NCBI GenBank assembly: GCA_024641945.1
Contig: JAHECD010000052.1
Location: 1 to 32,422 of the forward strand
Reading direction: 5' to 3'
DNA from: Rubrivivax sp.
Lineage (GTDB): Bacteria; Pseudomonadota; Gammaproteobacteria; Burkholderiales; Burkholderiaceae_C
Length of the DNA: 32,422 nucleotides
Numbering within the stretch: position 1 is the first letter of the stretch; every line of letters starts with the position of its first letter. Below the pieces are notes generated by a model that was not told the DNA's origin, searched no databases, and saw nothing but the letters and a program-made list of their open reading frames with translations. Of this stretch, positions 1 to 8,616 are shown piece by piece. Both the position numbers and the translations under genes were made by a program.

Positions 1-779
1 CCGCCGTCGAGCGCGATCGTCTGGCCGGTCATGCCGTCGGACTCGGCCGACGCGAGATAGACCGCCAGGTGCGCGATCTCCTGCGGTTGCAGGAATCGGC
101 GCAGCGGCACGCGGCCGACCGCACCTTCCATCACCTTCTCGAACGGCATGCCCAGGATGTCGCCGTGCGCACGGAACGCCTCCAGCATGTCGGTCTGCAC
201 GAAGCCTGGACAGATCGCATTGACGTGCACGCCGAGCGGCCCCATCTCCAGCGCCGCGCAGCGGGTCAGCCCGACGACCGCGTGCTTGGACGCGTTGTAC
301 GCGCTCTGGTTCATCGAGCCCCATTTGCCGGCCGTCGACGCGATATTGACGACCTTGCCCGCCTTCTGCGCCTGCATCCGGCGCAACACCAGCTGCATCA
401 CGTTGAAGGCACCGAAGACGTTGACGCGCATGACACGCTCGAAATCCTCTGGCGCAGTGTCCACCAGTCGCGCCGCGTGATAGACGCCGGCATTGTTGAC
501 GAGGATATCGATGCGCCCCAGGGCCGCCGCAGCGGCCTCGACCATCGTTTCGACCTGCGCACGGTCGCCGACGTCGGCGCGGTGCACCGTGACGCGCGCA
601 CCTTGCGCCTCGGCCAGCGCGCGGGTCTCTTCGAGCAGCGCCGCATTCGTCGCGGTGAGGAAGAGGTCGGCCCCCTCCTCGGCGTAACGCAGCGCGATCG
701 CGCGGCCGATGCCGCGGCTGGCGCCCGTGATCAGGGCCAGGCGGCCGGCCAGCCGGCCAGCCCGTGGGGATTCATTCAT
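1..779 (-). CDS. SDR-family NAD(P)-dependent oxidoreductase (3' end outside window)
   Basis: Short-chain dehydrogenase/reductase; about 259 residues are visible and the C-terminus runs off the window. Seen in the sequence: the N-terminal cofactor motif TGASRGIG, the NNAG motif, the catalytic serine in NIASTAGKWG, the YNASK active-site Tyr-x3-Lys, and a C-terminal run DGMTGQTIALDGG typical of classical SDRs about 250-260 residues long. The ATG at 779 is chosen because GGAG lies 9 nt before it; an in-frame ATG at 794 has no good ribosome site. The family includes 3-oxoacyl-ACP reductases, 3-hydroxybutyrate dehydrogenases and many alcohol dehydrogenases, and the substrate cannot be read from sequence. 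It is transcribed divergently from sdaA with an 89-bp gap, so the two may share a control region. Family call is firm, substrate unknown. Confidence 0.9.
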   Translation of the reverse strand, partial: MNESPRAGRLAGRLALITGASRGIGRAIALRYAEEGADLFLTATNAALLEETRALAEAQGARVTVHRADVGDRAQVETMVEAAAAALGRIDILVNNAGVYHAARLVDTAPEDFERVMRVNVFGAFNVMQLVLRRMQAQKAGKVVNIASTAGKWGSMNQSAYNASKHAVVGLTRCAALEMGPLGVHVNAICPGFVQTDMLEAFRAHGDILGMPFEKVMEGAVGRVPLRRFLQPQEIAHLAVYLASAESDGMTGQTIALDG

Positions 780-857
780 GTCGACGGCCTCCATGCGCTC
801 AGGTGGGAGCAGGCCCGCATCTGACCACGAAGTGAACCGGGCCACCGGGTGCTGGAC

Positions 858-863
858 TACGAT
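858..863 (+). promoter_or_regulatory. -10-like hexamer TACGAT just before sdaA
   Basis: TACGAT ends 5 nt before the sdaA ATG at 869, which would put transcription start at or very near the start codon. No convincing -35 element was found. Weak promoter candidate only. Confidence 0.3.
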
Positions 864-868
864 CGGTC

Positions 869-2260
869 ATGGCCGTCAGCGTCTTCGACCTCTTCAAGAT
901 CGGCATCGGGCCCAGCAGCTCGCACACCGTGGGACCGATGCGCGCGGCGCGCCTTTTTGTGCTGCGCCTTCAGCACGACGGCCTGCTGCCGCGCGTGGCG
1001 CGGTTGCGCTGCGCGTTGTACGGCTCGCTCGGCGCCACCGGCAAGGGCCATGGCAGCGACAAGGCCGTGCTGCTCGGGCTGGCCGGCCACGAGCCCGACA
1101 CCATCGATGCCGACGCGATACCCGGCCTGCTCCGCGTGCTGCGCGAAGAAGCCCGGATGCCGCTGCCCGAAGGGCGCTCGGTACCTTTCGACGAGCGCAA
1201 CGACCTGGTCTTCTACCGCCGCGAGACCCTGCCGCAGCATGCCAACGGCATGCGTTTCATCGCCTTCGACGCGTCCGGCACCGAGCTGTCGAACCGCTGT
1301 TATTACTCGGTCGGCGGCGGCTTCGTCGTGAGCGAGGAGGTCGCGGCCGACGGGTCGAAACTGAAGGTCATCGCGCCCGACACCACCGTCCTGCCGCACC
1401 CGTTCCACAGCGGCGCGCAATTGCTCGAGCAGACGCAGGCGCTGGGCTGCAGCATCGCCGGCCTGATGCGGCGCAACGAGCGCCATTGGCGCAGCGACGC
1501 CGAGATCGACGCCGGCCTGCTGAAGATCTGGCAGGTGATGCAGGCCTGCGTGGCGCGCGGCTGCCGCACCGACGGCGTGCTGCCGGGTGGCTTCAAGGTG
1601 CGCCGGCGGGCCGCGGCGCTGTTCCGCGACCTCACGTCGAACCCCGAAGCTGCGCTGCGCGACCCGCTGCAGGTGATGGACTGGGTCAACCTCTATGCGC
1701 TGGCGGTGAACGAGGAGAACGCCGCCGGCGGGCGTGTGGTCACCGCGCCCACCAATGGTGCCGCCGGCATCGTGCCGGCCGTGCTGCACTACTACACCCG
1801 TTTCGTGCACGGCAGTTCGCAGGCCGGCGTGGTCGACTTCCTGCTCACCGCCGCGGCGATCGGCATCCTCTACAAGGAAAACGCCAGCATCTCCGGTGCC
1901 GAGGTCGGCTGCCAGGGCGAGGTCGGCGTGGCGTGCTCGATGGCGGCGGGCGCGCTGTGCGCGGTGATGGGCGGCACACCCGAGCAGGTGGAGAACGCCG
2001 CCGAGATCGGCATGGAGCACCACCTCGGCCTGACCTGCGACCCGGTCGGCGGGCTGGTGCAGATCCCGTGCATCGAGCGCAATGCGATCGCATCGGTCAA
2101 GGCGATCAACGCCGCGCGCATGGCGCTGCGCGGCGACGGCCAGCACCACGTCAGCCTGGACAAGGTCATCAAGACGATGCGCGAGACCGGCGCCGACATG
2201 ATGACCAAGTACAAGGAGACCGCGCGCGGCGGCCTCGCGGTGAATATCGTGGAATGTTGA
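869..2260 (+). CDS. sdaA: L-serine ammonia-lyase (L-serine deaminase), single-chain iron-sulfur type
   Basis: Converts L-serine to pyruvate and ammonia in the cytoplasm using a [4Fe-4S] cluster. The 463-residue protein has the family length and both domains. The N-terminal beta domain opens with [20 protein letters not shown]. The C-terminal alpha domain includes [17 protein letters not shown], the Cys-containing segment [39 protein letters not shown] and a terminal [18 protein letters not shown]. The start is fixed by homology, since the family begins within a few residues of ISVFDLFK. No Shine-Dalgarno sequence precedes it, and a TACGAT hexamer 5 nt upstream suggests a leaderless or very short-leader mRNA. 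It converges on the chemoreceptor at 2283 with a 22-bp gap. Expected role is serine catabolism. Confidence 0.97.
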   Translation: MAVSVFDLFKIGIGPSSSHTVGPMRAARLFVLRLQHDGLLPRVARLRCALYGSLGATGKGHGSDKAVLLGLAGHEPDTIDADAIPGLLRVLREEARMPLPEGRSVPFDERNDLVFYRRETLPQHANGMRFIAFDASGTELSNRCYYSVGGGFVVSEEVAADGSKLKVIAPDTTVLPHPFHSGAQLLEQTQALGCSIAGLMRRNERHWRSDAEIDAGLLKIWQVMQACVARGCRTDGVLPGGFKVRRRAAALFRDLTSNPEAALRDPLQVMDWVNLYALAVNEENAAGGRVVTAPTNGAAGIVPAVLHYYTRFVHGSSQAGVVDFLLTAAAIGILYKENASISGAEVGCQGEVGVACSMAAGALCAVMGGTPEQVENAAEIGMEHHLGLTCDPVGGLVQIPCIERNAIASVKAINAARMALRGDGQHHVSLDKVIKTMRETGADMMTKYKETARGGLAVNIVEC

Positions 2261-2282
2261 AGGCGCCCTGCGCCGCGCCGCA

Positions 2283-4259
2283 TCAGGACAACTTGAACTG
2301 CTCGACCTTGTGGGTCAGCCGCTCGCCCTGCGAATGCAACGAGCGCGAGGCATCCGCCAGCTGGGCCACCAGGCCGAGGTTCTTCTCGGTGGCCAGTCGC
2401 AACTCGCGCACTTGCTCGAGGATCGCCACGGACTCCGCCTCGCCGTTGCGCGTGAGGGACGACACGTCCGCCATCGCCAGATGGATGCGGTCGACGTGGC
2501 CGTCGGAGTCGATGATCGAGCGGCCCGTCTCGTCGGCGAGCGCTCCGCTGGTTTCGATGTCCCCCGTCGATTGCGCCACGATCGCGCCGATGCGTTGCGA
2601 CGATTCGGCGCTGCGCATCGCGAGCGCGCGCACTTCCTGTGCAACGACGGCAAATCCGCGCCCGGCCTCGCCGGCCTTGGACGCCTCCACCGATGCATTC
2701 AAGGCCAGAATGTTGGTGCGGAAGGCCACGGTGTCGATCTGGGCCACGGCGACCGCGATGTCGCGGCTGTTGGCCTGAACGGCAGCCAGCCGTTCGCGCA
2801 GGCGTTCCATCTGCTTGCGGTTGCGCGCCGATTCCAGGCGCAACGCGGTCACGGTGGCGACCACCGCCTCGACCTGGCGGCCGCAGGCTTCGAGCTGGGC
2901 CGAATAGCGCACGACGGCATCGACCACCACCTGAAGGCCGTCGGTGGTGCTCTTGTTGCGCGTGCGCAGGTCCTGGTTACCGGTGGCAATCTGCTGCGCC
3001 GCCTGCGAGACCGACCCGACACCCTGGCGCACCGAAGCAAACAGGTCGCTCAATCGTTCCATCGACGTCGACATCGCGGACATCGTGGCGGCCACCTCGT
3101 CGCCACCCAGCGGTCGCGGACGCAGCGTCAGGTCGCCCTGCGACATGCGCGTCATCTGCTCGTGCAGCGCCGCGAGTCCGCCGCGCATGACGAGGAAGAA
3201 CGAATAGAGCAGGTAGAGCGCCAGCGCCAGGGTGAACGTCAAGCCACCGAAGAGCCAAACGCGGATCGAACGGGCTTCGTCGCTCTCGTCGCGGACCCAT
3301 TGCAGCGCGTCGGCGGTCAATCGCGAGCGTGTGCTTTCCAGCTCGGAATAGGCCGCACCCTCGGATCGACGCAGCGCCGCCACGTCCCAGCGCCCGTCGC
3401 CTTGATGCAGACCGTCGCTCATGATCTTCAGCAGCGCGCGCGTCGCGGGCAACGAATCGGGCTGGGCGCGCGCGCCCTGGTTTCGAAGGTTGCCCAGGCG
3501 GTCCTCCACGCGGGTCAGCACGAGCGGCAACTGTTGCAGCCGGGCGGCCGTGTCGATGACCACCTCGCCCGGCATGCCACCGGGCGTCGCCGCGTGCCTG
3601 ACGATCGTGGCGCGCAGACGCCCGAGTTCCGACTCGATGGCCGGCAGGTCCTCGAAGGCGACACCCACGACCCAGGCCTGGCTGCGCATGCGGGTCAGGC
3701 CGATGCCGCTTGCCTCTGCCGCTGCGCGATGCAGTGCATCCAGCGCCGCCGCCGCCTCTCCGAGCGCGGCGCGAAGCGAAGGCGTGGATTTGGCACGACC
3801 CGCCAGCGCCAGCGTGAGCACGGGCTCGGTCGCTTCCCATTGGGTTCCCAGGTCCACGCCTTGGCCGACCGCGCGAGCATGCGTCTGCACCAGCGTCTGC
3901 CACAGCGGGCCGGCGCGGCCAAGGTCCATGGGGTTGCCGTCGTCCGTGGCACGCAACTGCACACCCAATTCATCCGCCAGCGCGTGCGCGGCGATGGCGA
4001 TCTGGGCGCCTCCGAGGCGTTGGGTGGCGACCGCCACGGTCTGGTTTTGCAGGCTGACGACATAGGCCGCCATCGGCACCATCGGCAAGCCCATGATGGC
4101 AAGCACCGTGAGCAGCTTGCGCCGGATCGACCATTCCCGCAGCAGTCGGACACCGGGGGCCCAGATGCCATGGAATTCGAAGTAGGCCCGCAGCCTGGAC
4201 CAGCCGTCGCCGATCACGGGCCAGGGCCGGATCCGGCTGCCGAAGCTTTGAAGATTCAT
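2283..4259 (-). CDS. Methyl-accepting chemotaxis protein (membrane receptor)
   Basis: 658-residue transmembrane chemoreceptor. Order seen: cytoplasmic N-terminus of about 48 residues, TM1 around 49-70, a helical periplasmic sensor region of about 265 residues, TM2 around 335-360, a HAMP segment ([17 protein letters not shown]), then the signalling coiled coil. Its tip is around residues 505-545 ([40 protein letters not shown]). Compared with most receptors the tip is slightly divergent: Arg replaces the usual Gln before TNILALN, and Ser replaces Ala twice. The ATG at 4259 is preceded by GGAA about 6 nt upstream; the frame stays open further upstream without a better start. The ligand cannot be predicted. 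It is transcribed divergently from the chemosensory operon and has its own sigma-28-like promoter. Confidence 0.92.
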   Translation of the reverse strand: MNLQSFGSRIRPWPVIGDGWSRLRAYFEFHGIWAPGVRLLREWSIRRKLLTVLAIMGLPMVPMAAYVVSLQNQTVAVATQRLGGAQIAIAAHALADELGVQLRATDDGNPMDLGRAGPLWQTLVQTHARAVGQGVDLGTQWEATEPVLTLALAGRAKSTPSLRAALGEAAAALDALHRAAAEASGIGLTRMRSQAWVVGVAFEDLPAIESELGRLRATIVRHAATPGGMPGEVVIDTAARLQQLPLVLTRVEDRLGNLRNQGARAQPDSLPATRALLKIMSDGLHQGDGRWDVAALRRSEGAAYSELESTRSRLTADALQWVRDESDEARSIRVWLFGGLTFTLALALYLLYSFFLVMRGGLAALHEQMTRMSQGDLTLRPRPLGGDEVAATMSAMSTSMERLSDLFASVRQGVGSVSQAAQQIATGNQDLRTRNKSTTDGLQVVVDAVVRYSAQLEACGRQVEAVVATVTALRLESARNRKQMERLRERLAAVQANSRDIAVAVAQIDTVAFRTNILALNASVEASKAGEAGRGFAVVAQEVRALAMRSAESSQRIGAIVAQSTGDIETSGALADETGRSIIDSDGHVDRIHLAMADVSSLTRNGEAESVAILEQVRELRLATEKNLGLVAQLADASRSLHSQGERLTHKVEQFKLS

Positions 4260-4325
4260 CTGAGTTCCATTCAGTCGCGCGCGGCCGGCGGGCAGGCAAG
4301 GCAGCCGACGCTGAGCCAATTCTGT

Positions 4326-4352
4326 ATATCGGCCGGCGGCGCCACGCCCTGA
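4326..4352 (-). promoter_or_regulatory. Sigma-28 (FliA)-like promoter for the lone chemoreceptor
   Basis: On the minus strand GCCGATAT (4333-4326) matches 7 of 8 positions of the FliA -10 consensus GCCGATAA. A TTCAGG element lies upstream at 16 nt from TTCA, where FliA promoters have TAAA at about 15. The predicted transcript would have a leader of about 60 nt before the ATG at 4259. The -35 match is weak. Confidence 0.4.
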
Positions 4353-4403
4353 AATGCAGTCGATTGCGCGACCTGTTCCACGCGTCTCGCCCACGCCTGC
4401 GGC

Positions 4404-4430
4404 TTCAGGATGGCGCACCCCGGACGATAA
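4404..4430 (+). promoter_or_regulatory. Sigma-28 (FliA)-like promoter for the chemosensory operon
   Basis: GACGATAA (4423-4430) matches 7 of 8 positions of the FliA -10 consensus. TTCAGGAT (4404-4411) occupies the -35 position with the canonical 11-nt spacer, matching 4 of 8. It lies about 75 nt before the first gene of the operon. The mirror-image element on the other strand of the same gap strengthens the call. Confidence 0.45.
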
Positions 4431-4504
4431 GAAGAGCGTGATGGCCTGCCGGCCCGGGCCCGGCGTGCATTTGTCACGCCCGAGAAACGACAACTACAGG
4501 TTCG

Positions 4505-5701
4505 ATGACGACGATTTCCGCACCGTTGGACGACGGGTCCGCCGCACGACCCGAAACGCAGCCGCGGCGGCGCCAGTGGCCGCCTGCCGCGGGCTTGGCG
4601 CTGGGGTTGCTCGGCCTGTGGATGGCGCTGTCGGGCGGCGCCCAGGGCGTCGCGGGCGCCCTGCTCTGTGCGCTGGCCACGGCCTGGTTCATTGCATGGC
4701 GCGATCGTGCCAGCGCCCCCGCGCAGGACGACCCCGTGGATGAACCCGCGATCGACAGCAGTGCCGAGCCTTCGTCCGCGGGCAGCGGCGCCGCGGTCAT
4801 GGTCGAACAGGTCGTGCCGGTCTGGAGCCGGCAGCTCGAAGCCACCCGCGGCACCACGGACGACGGACTGTCCGCGCTGCTCGCGAGCTTCTCCGCGATG
4901 TCCACGTCCTTCGATGCGCTGCTCGGCGGCCTGGGGTCGATGACCGCGTCCGCCGGCCCCGGCGCGGTGGACCATGCCGTCGGTGCCGCCGCGCCCGAGC
5001 TCGCGGCCCTGCTGGCCCCGAGCATGCGCGCATTTGCCGAACGCGACGCCGCCGTGGCCGAACTCGCGCATTGTGCGCAGTCGATGGCACAGCTCGAACA
5101 GTGGTCGCGCCAGGCCAGGGAAATTGCCCGCCACACCCGGCTGGTTGCATTCAACGCGTCGATCGAGGCCAACCGCGACGCGGCGTCCACCCGCGGCCAC
5201 CAGGCGGTGGCGCACGAAATGCGCGCGCTGGCCGACCGCCTCGGTGAGGCCGGTGAATCGATCGGCCGCACCGTCGTGTCGCTCGGCGAGCGGCTCGGCG
5301 ACACCCAGCGCGCCTGCGAACTGCGCGACACCACGCCGCCGGAGCTGCGCATCGAACTCGAATTGCGCGCGCGTGAAGCCTTGGCCGCCATGCTCGCGTC
5401 GCTCGGCGCATCGCTGCAGACGTCCGGCGTCGTGCGTGACGCGAGCGCCGCGCTGCGCACGCAGCTCGAAGAAGTCTTCGTGCAATTCCAGTTCGGCGAT
5501 CGCGTGAGCCAGATGCTTTCGATCATCGGCAACGACATGAACCACTTCGCCCACTGGGCGGCGCAACACCCACAAGCCACGGCCACCGATGCCGCCGACT
5601 GGCTGGCGCGGCTCGAATCCAGCTACACGATGGAAGAGCAGCGTTCCGAGCACCACGGCAACGTCCACATCGACCGCGGCAGCGAAGTCGAATTCTTCTG
5701 A
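4505..5701 (+). CDS. Membrane-anchored MCP-like protein with C-terminal CheZ-like D-x3-Q motif
   Basis: 398 residues, first gene of the che operon. Seen: a Pro/Arg-rich start, a hydrophobic hairpin around residues 30-62 that should give two membrane segments, an Ala-rich linker, then a helical region around 205-245 that is a degenerate receptor signalling hairpin. It keeps VAFNASIEANRDAASTRGHQ and HEMRALADRLGEAGESIG but has lost the canonical AGExGxGFAVVA. The C-terminal helix VQFQFGDRVSQMLSIIGNDM carries D332-x3-Q336, the spacing of the catalytic Asp and Gln in CheZ (QDLTGQ). A conserved-looking tail SYTMEEQRSEHHG follows, and the protein ends in SEVEFF. There is no obvious sensor domain. 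The gene directly precedes cheY with a 34-nt gap, and no separate cheZ is present in the window. Inference: a CheY-P phosphatase or scaffold fused to a receptor-like stalk. Family membership in the MCP superfamily is likely; the phosphatase role is unproven. Confidence 0.8.
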   Translation: MTTISAPLDDGSAARPETQPRRRQWPPAAGLALGLLGLWMALSGGAQGVAGALLCALATAWFIAWRDRASAPAQDDPVDEPAIDSSAEPSSAGSGAAVMVEQVVPVWSRQLEATRGTTDDGLSALLASFSAMSTSFDALLGGLGSMTASAGPGAVDHAVGAAAPELAALLAPSMRAFAERDAAVAELAHCAQSMAQLEQWSRQAREIARHTRLVAFNASIEANRDAASTRGHQAVAHEMRALADRLGEAGESIGRTVVSLGERLGDTQRACELRDTTPPELRIELELRAREALAAMLASLGASLQTSGVVRDASAALRTQLEEVFVQFQFGDRVSQMLSIIGNDMNHFAHWAAQHPQATATDAADWLARLESSYTMEEQRSEHHGNVHIDRGSEVEFF

Positions 5702-5735
5702 ACCACCGAATCCGTTTCTTACCGAGGACCCCCCC

Positions 5736-6101
5736 ATGAGCAAGACCGTCATGATCGTCGACGACTCCGGCAGCTTCCGCACCGTCGTCAAGCTCGCACT
5801 GCAGAAGGCCGGTTATGCCGTCGTCGAGGCCGTCGACGGCAAGGACGCCTGCGGCAAGCTGGACGGCCAGAAGCTCAACCTGATCGTTTGCGACGTGAAC
5901 ATGCCCAACATGGACGGGCTGAGCTTCCTGCGCCACGTGAAGACGACGGCCAACTACAAGTTCACGCCGGTGATCATGCTGACCACCGAGTCGCAGGAGG
6001 CGAAGAAGGCCGAAGGCCGCGCCGCCGGCGCCAAGGCCTGGATCACCAAGCCGTTCCAGCCCTCGCAGCTGGTCGACGCGGCGAACAAGCTCTGCGTGTG
6101 A
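5736..6101 (+). CDS. cheY: CheY-like single-domain response regulator
   Basis: 121-residue receiver domain with no output domain, expected to take phosphate from CheA. All active-site residues are visible: the acidic pair D9-D10, phospho-acceptor D53 in CDVNMPNMDG, T83 in the IMLTTES strand, and K105 in ITKPF. The start at 5736 is preceded by GAGGA at 5724-5728 and an unbroken run of seven C residues that forms the whole spacer. It sits between the CheZ-motif protein and the STAS gene and is followed by cheA, so it is the natural cognate regulator of this system. Whether it binds the flagellar switch or serves another output cannot be decided here. Confidence 0.95.
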   Translation: MSKTVMIVDDSGSFRTVVKLALQKAGYAVVEAVDGKDACGKLDGQKLNLIVCDVNMPNMDGLSFLRHVKTTANYKFTPVIMLTTESQEAKKAEGRAAGAKAWITKPFQPSQLVDAANKLCV

Positions 6102-6106
6102 ACACC

Positions 6107-6406
6107 ATGGCCGCCGACATCCTGACGCCGGACCCCGAGATGACGATCGTGCAGGCCGCCGGCTACCGCATGTCGTGGCTCGAGACGCTCGCCGCGTCGG
6201 CTGCCGCCGACGGCACCGCGCTGCGGCTGGACCTCGGTGGCGTGACCGATTTCGACAGCAGCGGCGTCCAGCTCCTGGTGGCGCTGCGCCGAAGCCTGGC
6301 AGACCAGGGCCGCGGTCTGGTGGTCACCCGCGCCAGCGCCGCGGTCAGCGATGCACTGGCCACGTTCGGGCTCGGCGGCCTGATCAGCGCCGCTGCGGCG
6401 GCTTGA
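6107..6406 (+). CDS. STAS-domain protein (anti-anti-sigma-factor-like)
   Basis: 99 residues, essentially one STAS domain. The hallmark DFDSSGVQLLVALRRSL is present; in SpoIIAA-type proteins the serine of this loop is the phosphorylation site. The rest fits the alternating strand-helix fold (LRLDLGGV, GLVVTRASAAV). The ATG at 6107 begins 5 nt after the cheY stop; an in-frame GTG at 6098 overlapping the cheY stop is an alternative start. The gene ends 11 nt before cheA. No anti-sigma kinase or serine phosphatase partner is encoded nearby, so its partner may be inside the chemosensory array. Domain call is firm, role unknown. Confidence 0.88.
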   Translation: MAADILTPDPEMTIVQAAGYRMSWLETLAASAAADGTALRLDLGGVTDFDSSGVQLLVALRRSLADQGRGLVVTRASAAVSDALATFGLGGLISAAAAA

Positions 6407-6417
6407 GGAACCGAGCG

Positions 6418-8589
6418 ATGCACAACGACGACGACGCCGAGATCCTGGCCGCCGCACGCGCGGGCTTCCTGGACGAAGCGCGCGACATGCTCGAGCAGTT
6501 CGAGCGCTCGCTGCTGGTCATGGAGACGTCGCCCGGCGACGCCGAGAACCTGAATGCCGCATTCCGCGCCGCGCACACGATCAAGGGCACCGCCGGCATG
6601 TTCGGTTGCGACGCGGTGGTGGCGTTCACACACGAGGTCGAGACGCTGCTCGAATCGCTGCGCTCCGGCCTGCTCGCCGTGAACGACGACATCGCGGCCG
6701 CACTGCTGGAAGGCCGCGACCAGATGGATGCGCTGGTGGACGAGGTGCGCACCGGCGCGTCCGACCCGGCGGTGCAGGCCCGCAGCGCCGAGCTTGGCGG
6801 GCGCCTGCGCCGGCTCTACGGCGGCGATACCGCCGTGGCACCGTCTGCAAGCGCTGCGGCGGCGACGCCCGCGGCAGCACCGTCCGCAGACGCAGCGGGC
6901 TGCTGGCACCTGTCGCTTCGTTTCGGCGCCGACGCGCTGCGCAACGGACTCGACCCTCTCGCTTTCCTGCGCTACCTGTCCAAGCTGGGCGAGATCGTGC
7001 ACGTGCATACGTTCGCCGATGCGATCCCTGCGCTGGAGGTTCTGGACGCCGAGTCGTGCCACCTGGGCTTCGAGCTCCGGCTTCGCACGGCGCACGGCCG
7101 GTCCGAAATCGAGAGCGTTTTCGAATTTGCACAGGAGGATGCCGAGATCGCCATCCTCGCCCCCGATGTGTCGCCCGCCGAACTGGCGACCCTGCTCGAC
7201 CAGCGCACCGCGGGCGACGAGGAGGCCTGCTCCCGACTGCTGGCCGTCTGGCGTGCCATGGGCATCGACGTCCCGCTGCGCGCATCCGGGACCACGGCCA
7301 CGACGACGGCCGCGGCCGCACCGGCAGCGCCAGCGATCGAACGCCGCGCGCCCGAGTCGAAGCAGCCCGGCAACGACCGGCGCGCCGGCACGCGCGACCG
7401 CCGCCATGGTGAAGAGGCGCGGTTCGTCAAGGTGCGCGCCGACAAGCTCGACCACCTGATCGACTTGATCGGCGAGCTCGTGATCGCCGGGTCGGGCGCA
7501 CAGATGGTGGCCAACCAGGAAGGGTCGGCCGCCTTCCTCGAAGCCACGCTGCGGGTGTCCGAGCTCGTGCAGGCCACGCGCGACGGCGCGCTGGCGCTGC
7601 GCATGGTGCCCGTCGGCGAGACGTTCTCGCGCTTCCAGCGCGTGGTGCGCGATACCAGCAAACAACTCGGCAAGGAGATCGAGTTCGTCGTCACCGGCGG
7701 CGACACCGAGCTCGACAAGTCGATCGTCGAGGTCCTGGCCGACCCGCTGATGCACCTCGTGCGCAACAGCCTCGACCATGGCCTGGAAACACCCGCGGAG
7801 CGCGTGGCCGCCGGGAAGAAGCCGCTCGCGCGCCTGGGCCTGAACGCCTATCACGAAGGCGGTTCGATGGTGATCGAGGTCAGTGACGACGGCCGCGGCC
7901 TGCGCCGCGACCGCATCGTGGCCAAGGCGATCGAGCGCGGCCTCGTATCGCCGGAGCAGGTGCTCTCCGACGCCGAGGTCTGGCAACTGATCTTCGCCCC
8001 CGGCTTCTCCACCGCCGACAAAGTGACCGACCTGTCGGGCCGTGGCGTCGGCATGGACGTGGTCAAGCGAAACATCGAGTCGTTGCGCGGCCAGATCATG
8101 CTCACCAGCACCGAAGGCCGGGGCACGACGACGCAGATCCGCCTGCCGCTCACGCTGGCGATGATCGACGGTTTCCTCACGATGGTGGGCGGTGTGCACT
8201 ACGTGCTGCCGCTGGCCGTGGTGGCCGAGTGCATCGACGTGCCACGCGAATGCCGCGAAGCACCCGAACGTGCCTGCGGCACCTTCGACCTGCGTGGCGA
8301 GGTGCTGCCGTACCTGGACCTGGCGCGCTTCTACGGCGTCGAGGCCGGCGACGCGCGCCGGCGCAGCCTGATCGTCGTGCGCGACGGCAGCGTGCGCATC
8401 GGTCTCGTGGTGGACCGCCTGCTGGGCGAACACCAGACCGTGATCAAGCCGCTCGCCGGCATCTTCCGCCATCTCAAGGCCCTCGCGGGCTCCACCATCC
8501 TGGGCAGCGGCGATGTCGCGCTGGTGCTCGACATGCAGGGCGTCGTCGCCGCGGCCACCCGGCCCGGCATCCACGCCCCGATCCGCTGA
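6418..8589 (+). CDS. cheA: Chemotaxis histidine kinase CheA
   Basis: 723 residues. The N-terminal Hpt (P1) domain carries phospho-acceptor H53 in AHTIKGTAGMFG. A middle domain around 161-250 (WHLSLRFGADALRNGLDPL, AESCHLGFELRLR, VFEFAQEDAEIAIL) is of the kind found in many accessory-type CheA proteins. After an Ala/Pro linker come the dimerisation helices from about residue 334 (RFVKVRADKLDHLIDLIGEL). The ATPase domain follows with N box HLVRNSLDHGLE, G1 box VSDDGRGL, F box FAPGFSTADKV and SGRGVGMDVVK. The CheW-like P5 domain runs from about 584 to 715. All catalytic boxes are intact. There is no fused receiver domain. The ATG at 6418 is preceded by GAGGAA at a good distance; longer forms would overlap the STAS gene. 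It should phosphorylate CheY and CheB of this operon. Confidence 0.97.
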   Translation: MHNDDDAEILAAARAGFLDEARDMLEQFERSLLVMETSPGDAENLNAAFRAAHTIKGTAGMFGCDAVVAFTHEVETLLESLRSGLLAVNDDIAAALLEGRDQMDALVDEVRTGASDPAVQARSAELGGRLRRLYGGDTAVAPSASAAAATPAAAPSADAAGCWHLSLRFGADALRNGLDPLAFLRYLSKLGEIVHVHTFADAIPALEVLDAESCHLGFELRLRTAHGRSEIESVFEFAQEDAEIAILAPDVSPAELATLLDQRTAGDEEACSRLLAVWRAMGIDVPLRASGTTATTTAAAAPAAPAIERRAPESKQPGNDRRAGTRDRRHGEEARFVKVRADKLDHLIDLIGELVIAGSGAQMVANQEGSAAFLEATLRVSELVQATRDGALALRMVPVGETFSRFQRVVRDTSKQLGKEIEFVVTGGDTELDKSIVEVLADPLMHLVRNSLDHGLETPAERVAAGKKPLARLGLNAYHEGGSMVIEVSDDGRGLRRDRIVAKAIERGLVSPEQVLSDAEVWQLIFAPGFSTADKVTDLSGRGVGMDVVKRNIESLRGQIMLTSTEGRGTTTQIRLPLTLAMIDGFLTMVGGVHYVLPLAVVAECIDVPRECREAPERACGTFDLRGEVLPYLDLARFYGVEAGDARRRSLIVVRDGSVRIGLVVDRLLGEHQTVIKPLAGIFRHLKALAGSTILGSGDVALVLDMQGVVAAATRPGIHAPIR

Positions 8590-8616
8590 CCCACCGTGAA
8601 TTCACGAGAACACACC

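Noticed and set aside
2262..2274. Small GC hairpin (GGCGC-CCT-GCGCC) between sdaA and the convergent receptor
   Set aside because: Five-base stem with no T-run on either strand; not a convincing terminator.
6163..8574. Very long open frame antisense to cheA, and similar long antisense frames opposite most genes
   Set aside because: High-GC codon use leaves the opposite strand free of stops; the translations are Arg/His/Gly-rich without family motifs, while the sense strand carries complete cheA motifs.
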